Shown: positions 54,151 through 63,139 of the stretch, one piece after another
Numbering within the stretch: the first letter of the stretch is position 1
Layout: the number at the start of each line of letters is the position of its first letter
DNA from: Pseudomonas moorei
GTDB taxonomy: Bacteria; Pseudomonadota; Gammaproteobacteria; Pseudomonadales; Pseudomonadaceae
Length of the DNA: 64,000 bases
Reading direction: 5' to 3'
NCBI RefSeq assembly: GCF_008801475.1
Contig: NZ_VZPP01000001.1
Location: forward strand, 124,001 to 188,000
Notes under the pieces: generated by a model
The model's input: only the letters and a program-made list of their open reading frames with translations
The model's database searches: none
What the model was told of the DNA's origin: nothing
Made by a program: the position numbers and the translations under genes

Positions 54151-54522
54151 ATGCAATACGTTCAGTTTTCTGATTCGTCCGAAGTTGCAGTTGTCTCCGT
54201 CTTTGGAAATCCGCAAGACCCCGGAGAATATCCGAATCAGGGTGAAGTCCAAGATGATGATCCGCGTTACCTGGAGTTCATGACTCCTAAAGTGGGCCCG
54301 GTCATAACTGACCCCATCGAGAAACTTAAGGCGTTCCTCGACGAAGGCGGCTTCGATAGGACTACATGCGCGAGATTTTGTGATGCACAGACTGTGGCGA
54401 TCCTTGATTTATTGCTCTCTCGATCTTTGGGGCAAGAATCTCAACAATCTTTTTGTATCCTTCTATATTGGGATGAAGTCCAGCGTCCCAGTAATACTGG
54501 TCTTTATTCTCCAGTTTTCTAA
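54151..54522 (+). CDS. Tail fibre assembly-like protein, C-terminus replaced
   Basis: A frame of 123 codons just after the tail fibre. The first ~65 residues (MQYVQFSDSSEVAVVSVFGN, 'YPNQGEVQDDDPRYLEFM') match small proteins that follow tail fibres in Pseudomonas prophages. After about residue 70 (position ~54350) the sequence no longer fits and runs for 161 nt antisense through the 3' end of the SGNH hydrolase gene. The native 3' end was probably lost by a deletion or by insertion of the SGNH gene. Product probably non-functional. Confidence 0.6.
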   Translation: MQYVQFSDSSEVAVVSVFGNPQDPGEYPNQGEVQDDDPRYLEFMTPKVGPVITDPIEKLKAFLDEGGFDRTTCARFCDAQTVAILDLLLSRSLGQESQQSFCILLYWDEVQRPSNTGLYSPVF

Positions 54523-55429
54523 AGTCTTGATCTAGATCTACAATCTGACAGTTGCAACCTTTGCCATTCCAGGTTTGAAGTAATTTGTTTACTTCTACAT
54601 TGGTTGCGTCGTGCTTGTCCATGCGCGGTAAAAGAGTAGAAATAATAACTGATCCGCCTTTTTTACTAAGGTAGTTGGCAATTATTTTAATGTTTTTTAC
54701 GGTTTTTTGTGGTGACTTAATTTGCCAGTCATTGGTTCCGGCCAAAATAAAATAGTAGTCTGAGCGTTTTATTTTGTTAATCCTCGCAATTATCTGCTTG
54801 GTTTTATTGCCGCCTTCTCCAGCATGGCCGAACCCGTAAATATCTGTATGGGGACCAGTAAATCCAATGTCTGGGATTTGTTTTTCCAGCATGCACCTGA
54901 AATAACGACCGCTGCTCCACCATGTTATGGAGTCACCCACCATAGTGATGGATTTCTCGTGTATTTTTTTCTTTGTTTTGACTTCGTAGAATCTATAAAA
55001 ACCGGGCTCTGTTAAGGATTTACCGTCTACCCATGCCATGTTTCCGATATAAGAAGAACCATTGATAAAGTTTGTTTCGTTGATTCTGAAACGAGCGCTT
55101 TCCGTGCCATTGCTCATTTCGTAAAGCGAGTCTAGGTTGAACATTCCTCTTTTTCCGACGATTCTGCCGACCTTCGGAGAAAAACCAATCCAACCTGGTG
55201 GTGAGGCTATGGTTTCCAAACTCCCCATTGGAATTTTTCCATAGTCTGCTTCCGGCTTTAGTTTGCAATACTGCTGAGGCGATTCAAATAAATTGTTCTG
55301 CTCAGCATGGTCAGCAAGTGCTGTGCATGAAATAAAAAAAGAAGTTAATGCAGTAACCGACTTTGTGAGCAATTTAAATACTTCCTTGTAAGATGCGCGA
55401 TGTAAAAAATCGACGCTATTGGCTTCCAT
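54362..55429 (-). CDS. Secreted SGNH/GDSL hydrolase, AT-rich prophage cargo
   Basis: Hydrolase of 355 aa. ATG 55429 (GGGA 7 nt upstream) is preferred over ATG 55486. A signal peptide is likely (hydrophobic SVTALTSFFISCTALAD, ~24-40). SGNH blocks are present: Ser167 in MVGDSITWW, Gly/Asn in ILAGTNDW (~229-236), and Asp315-x3-His319 in YWDAGLHPN. The family deacetylates or de-esterifies carbohydrates or lipids. It is markedly more AT-rich than neighbours and lies on the opposite strand between tail-fibre and lysis genes, the classic position of a lysogenic-conversion gene. It is the only apparently intact gene of the element. Surface-polysaccharide modification is inferred. Confidence 0.8.
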   Translation of the reverse strand: MEANSVDFLHRASYKEVFKLLTKSVTALTSFFISCTALADHAEQNNLFESPQQYCKLKPEADYGKIPMGSLETIASPPGWIGFSPKVGRIVGKRGMFNLDSLYEMSNGTESARFRINETNFINGSSYIGNMAWVDGKSLTEPGFYRFYEVKTKKKIHEKSITMVGDSITWWSSGRYFRCMLEKQIPDIGFTGPHTDIYGFGHAGEGGNKTKQIIARINKIKRSDYYFILAGTNDWQIKSPQKTVKNIKIIANYLSKKGGSVIISTLLPRMDKHDATNVEVNKLLQTWNGKGCNCQIVDLDQDFRKLENKDQYYWDAGLHPNIEGYKKIVEILAPKIERAINQGSPQSVHHKISRM

Positions 55430-55535
55430 GCGGCATCCCGACGAATTATTTAGAAGAAATGCTGGAGCCGAGCATTCTAACAGCACTGCAAGAATTTACC
55501 GCCTTTTAGCTGTTTTCTATCGACTGGTGAAAAAC

Positions 55536-56073
55536 ATGCCCATCACTCAGCAGCAGCAGCTGCTGCTGCGAATCCCGAACGCCGGCGCCAAAGCCGGCGT
55601 TTTTGCAGCTGTTCTCAACACCGCCATGCAGCGCTACCAGATAGTCGGTGCGAAGCGTATAGCGGCGTTCATCGCCCAGATCGGGCATGAGTCCGGGCAA
55701 CTGCTTTACGTCCGCGAGATTTGGGGGGCCGACGCCTACCCAAGTCAAACATGAAGGGCGGGCAGACCTGGGCAACACTGTGGCGGGCGATGGCTCCAAG
55801 TACCGCGGCCGTGGCCTGATCCAGATCACCGGCCGGGCCAACTATGCAGCATGCGGCGAGGCGCTGGGAGTAGGCCTGGTGAACCAACCTGAGCGGCTAG
55901 AGCAGCCGCAGTACGCCTGCATGTCCGCCGCCTGGTTCTGGGCGACGAAGGGGCTGAACACCCTGGCAGATGCCGGTAATTTCGAGCGGATCACTCGGCG
56001 TATCAACGGCGGCCTCAATGGTCAGGACGACCGGTTGGCGCTGTGGAAGAAGGCCTCGGATGTGCTGGCATGA
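55536..56073 (+). pseudogene. Phage endolysin (glycoside hydrolase 19-like), frameshifted
   Basis: The first 67 codons (MPITQQQQLLLRIPNAGAKA, catalytic Glu in 'IGHESGQLLYVREIWG') and the rest in the next frame ('PTPTQVKHEGRADLGNTVAG', 'YRGRGLIQITGRANYAACGE', 'RRINGGLNGQDDRLALWKKA') together make a full-length lysozyme-like endolysin. A G6 run at 55723-55728 has one base too many. Removing one G restores 'REIWGPTPTQ'. Either a true mutation or a homopolymer sequencing error. Confidence 0.85.
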
Positions 56074-56177
56074 CTGCCTTCACCAAGGTTTCCCGCGTGC
56101 TTGCCACCACTGAGGAAGGGAGTCTGTGGTTCGAGTGCTGGACAGACAGTTGACCTGCCGCCTTGGGAGGATGAGGT

Positions 56178-56582
56178 ATGACAGCTGCGTCAATGAAGTT
56201 GGCGCTGGCCGGCGTGCTGGCGCTGTTGCTGCAGGACTGGCGCTACGGCAAGCAACTGGCCGAACAGGCCGGCAGTCATCAGGTAGACCTGACCGCTATC
56301 TGCAACGCAGCTGCCGCCCAAGTCCGTGCCGATCAGGACAAGCGGTTGGCGCTCGAGCAACGCTTGTCGGCAAGTGACCAAACCCATCATGAGGCATTGA
56401 CCAACGCTCAAAAAGACCAGGCTCGCTTGCGCGATCGCATTGCCACTTCTGATTTGCGGCTGTCAGTCCTTCTCGACGCGGCAGATTCCGCCAGTGGCTG
56501 CGCAGTGCCAGGCAGGTACCGGCACCGGCGGCGTGGTTCATCGGCACGAGCTTTTAGTTCGGCAGGTGGTGTAGCGGGTTGA
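56178..56582 (+). pseudogene. Rz-like inner-membrane spanin, 3' end altered
   Basis: The frame begins with a TM/signal-anchor helix (MKLALAGVLALLLQDWRYGK) and an Ala/Gln/Asp-rich coiled coil to residue ~100 ('QDKRLALEQRLSASDQTHHE'), as in phage Rz proteins that follow the endolysin. After 'LLDAADSASGCAVP' the reading frame turns Arg/Ser-rich, while the +1 frame continues 'TGTGGVVHR' as expected, so a frameshift lies near 56505-56515. The remainder of the usual C-terminus is missing. Confidence 0.6.
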
Positions 56583-56653
56583 AGAGGAGCACAGGCGGTA
56601 ACTGACAATGCGACGCACGTAACAAGCAGTTTTTTATGCGGTTGCATATTCAT
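56408..56653 (-). CDS. Short lipoprotein-like frame at the prophage edge, probably truncated
   Basis: A frame of 81 codons starting MNMQPHKKLLVTCVALSVTAC. The first 21 residues form a convincing lipoprotein signal with a VTAC lipobox, followed by a Pro-rich 'APLQPATPPAEL'. After about residue 40 it is antisense to the spanin remnant and looks random. It may be the 5' stub of a lipoprotein gene cut by the deletion that damaged the spanin. Expression is uncertain. The stretch 56690-56942 shows no gene. Confidence 0.35.
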   Translation of the reverse strand: MNMQPHKKLLVTCVALSVTACAPLQPATPPAELKARADEPRRRCRYLPGTAQPLAESAASRRTDSRKSEVAMRSRKRAWSF

Positions 56654-56942
56654 ACTCTCGGAGAAAGGAATAAACCATTGGCGTGCCATTAGGGGACCCT
56701 AAAACAGCGCTTCACATGTCAGCCTGCTGTGGATTTGCGGCCGCTAAGGGAAAGTGAGTGAGAATTTGGCATCGTGAATCCTCCGAATAGGTGAGCGTAG
56801 CATCTGGGAAATGGAGTGTTCAGGGGGAGTGGCATTCGGTCGGCAGAACGCCGGAGGAGGGGGTAAAATCAGTTCCCAAACTCAAAGACGAGCCCGCATT
56901 CTACGCGGTCTGTAGAGCATCTGTTTCGCCTTAGTTTCGGAA

Positions 56943-56971
56943 CTAAAAAAGGCTACAGGCCGCAGCCTGTA
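56943..56971 (-). terminator. Intrinsic terminator-like hairpin, minus strand
   Basis: TACAGG-N6-CCTGTA is followed on the minus strand by GCCTTTTTT, just inside attR. Confidence 0.5.
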
Positions 56972-56989
56972 TGCGTTTGACTATCGGAA

Positions 56990-57034
56990 TGCAAATCCGC
57001 CTACGCCGGTTCGATTCCGACCTCGGCCTCCACT
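56990..57034. repeat. attR: right copy of the 45-bp tRNA-Cys repeat
   Basis: Identical to 52211-52255 and lacking the tRNA 5' half. It defines the right end of the 4.8-kb prophage remnant. Confidence 0.9.
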
Positions 57035-57042
57035 CTTTAAAA

Positions 57043-57073
57043 CCCCGTAGATCAGTGATCTACGGGGTTTTTT
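57043..57073 (+). terminator. Original terminator of tRNA-Cys
   Basis: A 12-bp perfect stem CCCCGTAGATCA / TGATCTACGGGG with a one-base loop is followed by T6. Confidence 0.85.
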
Positions 57074-57233
57074 ATTGCCTTCAAAAAATTCATTTGTCTG
57101 CAAAACCTTGAAGACTTAGGTCCAGTGGATTCTTGTCGGCGCCAGCCGTTCAACCTGGCGGTCCCCCCCACAAACCGGATCACAGCCAAATGGCACCGGA
57201 CGTCATTCAACGATGCCCCGGCTGCGCGCAGGT

Positions 57234-57247
57234 TGATCCAGATCAAA
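57234..57247. promoter_or_regulatory. ANR/FNR box TTGATCCAGATCAA
   Basis: Perfect TTGAT-N4-ATCAA consensus about 56 bp before the start of the gene at 57303. It implies oxygen-limited activation by ANR. Confidence 0.75.
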
Positions 57248-57302
57248 CGCCATACGGCGATCAGCGCCATGCTTTTGATAAACATGGGCGCGAGATCCGG
57301 TC

Positions 57303-57758
57303 ATGGCTTACGACAAACTCATCAGCGGGGTTCACGCAGTCGGGCACTGGGGCCGGGGTACCGTGCTCAGGCTGCTGCGCTGGCCAGGCACAAGGTCCTG
57401 GAAACGCGAGGCCACCATCCTGATGTCAATTTTGCTGACGCTGACGGTGGGATATCTCACGGCGTTTCGCTATGCCTCCTATACGGTGCAGGACTTGGTG
57501 GGGACATGCACTGCGCGTTTGGAGATTGAGCTTGAAGGATCCGACATGGCCCCCCTCGAAAGCGCGCTGCCTCGGTCCTTGTGCCAATGCCTGGCTCAGG
57601 CGCTTCTCGACAAGAACGGTATTGTTCGCCTGGCCATGGTCAACAGGCACTGGTTTGATCCGGTGTCCCTTGAACCGGTGACGGAAGCGGACGAGACGGC
57701 CTGCATCAATACCTTGTGGGTGCCCAATGCCGAATTGGCCACGCGCCTCACACTGTGA
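57303..57758 (+). CDS. Hypothetical protein with one transmembrane segment, 151 aa
   Basis: Not recognised. The N-terminal ~35 residues are basic (WGRGTVLRLLRWPGTRSWKR), then one hydrophobic helix (~40-58, ILMSILLTLTVGYLTAF), then a ~90-residue domain with three Cys ('LVGTCTARLE', 'SLCQCLAQALL') and 'VRLAMVNRHWFDPVSLEP'. Orientation with a cytoplasmic N-terminus and periplasmic C-terminus is expected from the positive-inside rule. A perfect ANR box lies upstream and a universal stress protein follows, so it is probably induced at low oxygen. Confidence 0.6.
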   Translation: MAYDKLISGVHAVGHWGRGTVLRLLRWPGTRSWKREATILMSILLTLTVGYLTAFRYASYTVQDLVGTCTARLEIELEGSDMAPLESALPRSLCQCLAQALLDKNGIVRLAMVNRHWFDPVSLEPVTEADETACINTLWVPNAELATRLTL

Positions 57759-57897
57759 GTCAAGTTGTCGAAATGTTCCGGGTAGCGGCCAGGCCGCCCC
57801 TGTTCTCGCGCCAAAGAGTTGCTGCGTGCGGTTGAGCGTGGCGCACGCTGTATTTACGCAGGGATGCCGACTGTTTCATCCGATGCTGAGGTGTGAA

Positions 57898-58812
57898 ATG
57901 TTCCTTCCAATGCGTTTGCTTTTTCTCGCCTATCCCCAGGCGGTCCACAGCGCCGGCCTGGAATATGCCGGTCATCTGGCATTGACCCTGGGTGTTCCCT
58001 TGCACCTCACGGCGTTCATCGATCCTCACGGGGCTGAGCTCGCCAGCCAGACGGGCGCAGAAAGCCCTGACATGGCACGCGAACGGGTGATGGCGCAGCG
58101 TCACCAATGGCTCAAGAGCGAAAGCATTCGCCTGCAGGCCAAGGGCGTGGAGGTCCACCCAGACGTGATCTGTTCCAGCGCGGTGGAGTGCGCTGCCTAC
58201 GCGCAACGCGTCGAAGCGGACTTGATCATCAAGGACATGCAGGCGCGGCCCGGATTGTCAGCGCTGGATTGGGAGTTATTGAGTGCCAGTCCGGTTTCCG
58301 TACTTTTCGTCCGGCCGGGGCCGATCCAGACCTGCGGCAAGTTTTTGGTCGCGGTCGACATGGCGTTTCAGTCAAAGGCTGAGGACAACGGCAATCACTC
58401 GATCATTGAGGTTGCGCGGCACCTGGCGAACGCCTGTGGTGCTGCGTTGCACCTGATCAGTGTTTACGACAGCGGTACCAGCAGTCACGGCGACCTGGCC
58501 TTGTTCGATGCCCGCAAGCAGGCGTTCGATGCCTTGGCCAGTCAGCATGGTATCGCCAGTGAACATCGGCACTTCATTCCCGGTGCTCCGGCCAATGCCA
58601 TTCGTTTTTACCTGCAGCGCAGTGCCTACGACCTGCTGGTCATTGGCGCGGCCAATCACCATCTGCTGGCGTCCGATATTGGCTTGACCGCTGAAGGGAT
58701 TCTCGAAGGCGCCGGTTGCAGCGTCCTGGCAATCAAACTGCCAGCGGGCGCCCAATCGCCCAAAGCCGTCGAAGAGGCGCGGCAGTTGGAACCGGACTTG
58801 ATCAGGAGCTAG
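57898..58812 (+). CDS. Tandem universal stress protein (two UspA domains)
   Basis: Cytosolic protein of 304 aa. Start ATG 57898 follows GAGGTG. Domain 1 (~1-140) starts MRLLFLAYPQAVHSAGLEYA and has 'VEADLIIKDMQARPG'. Domain 2 (~145-295) has 'KFLVAVDMAFQS' and ends with 'ERHFIPG'-like and 'YDLLVIGAANHHLLASDIGL', a degenerate form of the G-x2-G-x9-G-S/T ATP-binding loop. Such tandem Usp proteins are typical ANR targets in pseudomonads and aid survival without oxygen. It follows the hypothetical membrane gene by 139 nt. Confidence 0.87.
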   Translation: MFLPMRLLFLAYPQAVHSAGLEYAGHLALTLGVPLHLTAFIDPHGAELASQTGAESPDMARERVMAQRHQWLKSESIRLQAKGVEVHPDVICSSAVECAAYAQRVEADLIIKDMQARPGLSALDWELLSASPVSVLFVRPGPIQTCGKFLVAVDMAFQSKAEDNGNHSIIEVARHLANACGAALHLISVYDSGTSSHGDLALFDARKQAFDALASQHGIASEHRHFIPGAPANAIRFYLQRSAYDLLVIGAANHHLLASDIGLTAEGILEGAGCSVLAIKLPAGAQSPKAVEEARQLEPDLIRS

Positions 58813-58921
58813 CAGGTGAATGGCGATTGCCATTTGGCTTGATTGCCCAGGGCGCCCGGTTTCAAGCAAACCGCAGCGCCAGGGCTGATCCAGGCAGGGT
58901 CAGCGACAACCATGCCTGGTG

Positions 58922-59419
58922 CTATTCGTCACGCTTCCAACTGACGGTCAAAACATACTCATCATCGCCGTACTGGTAGTCAGAGTCGCCATTGTAGGCG
59001 GCTTCCAGTGCATGGCCCAGGCGACTGGCAAGATGGATGCCGGTGGTGGTGACGATCAAGTCATCCCCTGAGTCGGTCATTTTGATGATGCGCTCCAGGG
59101 CATGATCGGCCTTTTCCTTTTTCTCGGTGTTTTCGATCAGGTTGATGATTTCATTGCGATGGTTGAGTAAGAAGCTGCCCGATAGCGTCAGCGTACCCGC
59201 AGGCATGTTGTCATCGATGCGTCGGCATGCCGGGCACGTCACTGTTTGCGCGTCGTGGATCACCGTGTTTTCAGGGCTTTTCCAGGTCCAGTTGCCGGCA
59301 TGGTAAACCGAGTCGCACTGTGGGCAGATGGCGGAACCTTCAAAGCGCTGCGAACGATAAGGGTCGTGGGTATCCGTCTTGAACAGTTGGTTTTTCTGGC
59401 TCTGTTGATACTTGTCCAT
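58922..59419 (-). CDS. Zinc-ribbon protein of the BCAM0308 family
   Basis: Protein of 165 aa starting MDKYQQSQKNQLFKTDTHDP. Two CPxC knuckles (CPQC in 'SAICPQCDSVYHAGNW', CPAC in 'VTCPACRRIDD') probably bind one zinc. The C-terminal part ('NLIENTEKKEKADHALERII', 'LIVTTTGIHLASRLGHALE') resembles a translation- or ribosome-associated fold. Named after a Burkholderia cenocepacia gene of the low-oxygen-activated region; function unknown. It is divergent from the groEL-like gene across a perfect ANR box (59506-59519). Confidence 0.75.
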   Translation of the reverse strand: MDKYQQSQKNQLFKTDTHDPYRSQRFEGSAICPQCDSVYHAGNWTWKSPENTVIHDAQTVTCPACRRIDDNMPAGTLTLSGSFLLNHRNEIINLIENTEKKEKADHALERIIKMTDSGDDLIVTTTGIHLASRLGHALEAAYNGDSDYQYGDDEYVLTVSWKRDE

Positions 59420-59505
59420 GGTTTTTTCCTCGCCTGTGAGATCGAAAAAATCCAACCGTTGTGGATTTCGCCCATCCATTGGGACTCGATTTCTGGTCGC
59501 CCGGC

Positions 59506-59519
59506 TTGATTTTTATCAA
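59506..59519. promoter_or_regulatory. ANR/FNR box TTGATTTTTATCAA
   Basis: Perfect consensus in the 271-nt gap between the divergent zinc-ribbon and groEL-like genes, so it may serve both. Confidence 0.75.
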
Positions 59520-59607
59520 CTCGGGGGCGAGTGCTGACAGTCGGTCTAACCGTGCGGAGACTGACCTGCGGAGGTGCCGAAAAGGGCGCGGCGATGGGCC
59601 GACATTG

Positions 59608-59621
59608 TTGATAAAAGTCAA
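59608..59621. promoter_or_regulatory. ANR/FNR box TTGATAAAAGTCAA
   Basis: One mismatch from consensus. Its centre is about 76 bp before the groEL-like start codon; a TACAAG -10 candidate lies about 20 bp downstream of the box, near a class II position. Confidence 0.65.
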
Positions 59622-59690
59622 GGTCTCAGGGGGCATTTCCTACAAGCTGCAGGAAGGCATTTGTTAGCGAACTGGCAGGAGTACACCCTG

Positions 59691-61307
59691 ATGGCCCACA
59701 GCAAAATCGTGTTTCGCGCGACTGCTCGCGAGAAAATCCTGAGCGGCGCCACACAGTTGGCGGACGCCGTACGCGTGACGCTGGGACCGAAATCGAAATC
59801 GGTGCTGATCCAGAATAAATGGGGCAATCCGACGGTTTGCAATGACGGCGTGACCATCGCCAAGCGCATCGACCTGCTCGATCCCGAGGAAAACCTCGGC
59901 GCCCAAATGCTGCGACAAGCGGCGGAACGCACAGGCGAAGCGGTCGGGGACGGCACCAGTACCTCAACGGTACTGGCCCATGCCATCCTGGCCGATGGCA
60001 TACGCAACGTCGTTGCCGGTGCCAGTGCGATCGACCTCAAGCGCGGCCTGGATCTGGGGCTGTCGCTGGTCGTGGCATCACTGGCAGCCCAGTCGCGCCC
60101 GGTCAGCACACCCAGGGAAAAAGCTCAGGTCGCCACGCTGTCGGCGCATAACGATGCCGTGATCGGTCAACTGGTGGCAGACGCGCTGGAAAAGGTCGGC
60201 GTTGAAGGCGTCGTCAGCGTCGAGGAGTCCAAGACAACCGAAACCGTGGTCGAGGTCATGGAAGGGATGCGTTTTGACCGGGGTTATGTCTCTCCCTATT
60301 TCGTCACGGACGCCGAAAAGATGCAGGTCGAACTCGACGATGCCTACCTGCTGCTCTGTGACCACAAGATCGGTGCCCTCAAAGACTTGCTGCCGTTGCT
60401 TGAACTCATTGCCAAAAGCGGACAGCCGCTGGTGCTGATCGCCGACGACATCGAAGGTGAAGCGTTGACGACGATGGTCGTCAACCAGATACGCGGTGTC
60501 CTGCGGGCTGTAGCGATCAAAGCACCGGGCTTTGGTGATCGACGCAAGGAAATGCTCCAGGACATCGCCATTCTCACCGGGGCAACGGTGGCGTCCAATG
60601 ACCTGGGCATCACCCTTGAACAGATGGAGTTGAGCCAGTTGGGGCGAGCGCATCGAGTCGTGGTGCAAAAGGACAGTACCGCGTTGATTGGCGGTGCAGG
60701 CAGCACCGAGGCCATCGCAACGCGCCTGCAGCAGATCCGTGCGCAAATCGACAGCACCACCAGCGATTACGACCGTGAAAAACTCCAGGAACGTTTGGCG
60801 AGGTTGTCCGGCGGTGTCGCGGTGATTCGTGTCGGTGCGCCTTCGGAAGCAGAAATGAAAGCCCGCAAAGATGCACTCGATGATGCCATCAGCGCGACGC
60901 GGGCAGCGATCTCGGAAGGCATTGTTCCGGGAGGAGGGCTGGCACTGCTCAAGGCCGTGCCGATCATCGCCGCCGAGGAAGCGCGGTATGAGGGAGATGC
61001 CAGGACCGGCCTGCAGATTCTGCGTCGGGCACTGGAAACGCCGGCCCGGCTCATTGCCGAGAACTCGGCCGTGGATGCTGGCGTCGTGGTCGCGCGCATG
61101 CTGGCCGAACCCGGCAACATTGGTTTCGATGCGTCCGCCAATCGCTACGTGGACATGTACGAAGCCGGCATTATCGACCCGACCAAAGTGGTGCGCATCG
61201 CCCTCGAAAATGCCGTTTCAGTCGCCAGCATCCTGCTGTTGACCGAGGCGACCATCACCGACATTCCCGAAAAGGAATCACCCGCCCAGCCGGCGTTTCC
61301 TGAGTGA
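59691..61307 (+). CDS. Divergent GroEL-family chaperonin (Hsp60 paralogue)
   Basis: Chaperonin of 538 aa; AGGAG 10 nt before ATG 59691. ATPase signatures are kept: 'VTLGPKSKSVLIQ', 'CNDGVTIAKRIDL', 'GDGTSTSTVLAHAIL' and the catalytic Asp region 'KDALDDAISATRAAISEGIV' with 'PGGGLALLKA'. It differs from the housekeeping GroEL in most surface positions and lacks the C-terminal (GGM)n tail, ending KESPAQPAFPE. No groES is adjacent. Two ANR boxes upstream suggest low-oxygen expression. It lies in one direction with an acyl-CoA synthetase and a ThDP dehydrogenase, so a dedicated folding role for those enzymes is conceivable. Confidence 0.9.
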   Translation: MAHSKIVFRATAREKILSGATQLADAVRVTLGPKSKSVLIQNKWGNPTVCNDGVTIAKRIDLLDPEENLGAQMLRQAAERTGEAVGDGTSTSTVLAHAILADGIRNVVAGASAIDLKRGLDLGLSLVVASLAAQSRPVSTPREKAQVATLSAHNDAVIGQLVADALEKVGVEGVVSVEESKTTETVVEVMEGMRFDRGYVSPYFVTDAEKMQVELDDAYLLLCDHKIGALKDLLPLLELIAKSGQPLVLIADDIEGEALTTMVVNQIRGVLRAVAIKAPGFGDRRKEMLQDIAILTGATVASNDLGITLEQMELSQLGRAHRVVVQKDSTALIGGAGSTEAIATRLQQIRAQIDSTTSDYDREKLQERLARLSGGVAVIRVGAPSEAEMKARKDALDDAISATRAAISEGIVPGGGLALLKAVPIIAAEEARYEGDARTGLQILRRALETPARLIAENSAVDAGVVVARMLAEPGNIGFDASANRYVDMYEAGIIDPTKVVRIALENAVSVASILLLTEATITDIPEKESPAQPAFPE

Positions 61308-61375
61308 TGGCGATGAGTGGGCACCCGCCAGGGTGGCTGACTCGGTTGAACAGTACGCGACTGAAGGGGGCAATC

Positions 61376-63135
<1,760 letters not shown>

Positions 63136-63139
<4 letters not shown>

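Noticed and set aside
54362-54522. C-terminal part of the tail-assembly frame as genuine protein
   Set aside because: Antisense to the conserved C-terminus of the SGNH hydrolase, so more likely read-through after a junction near 54350.
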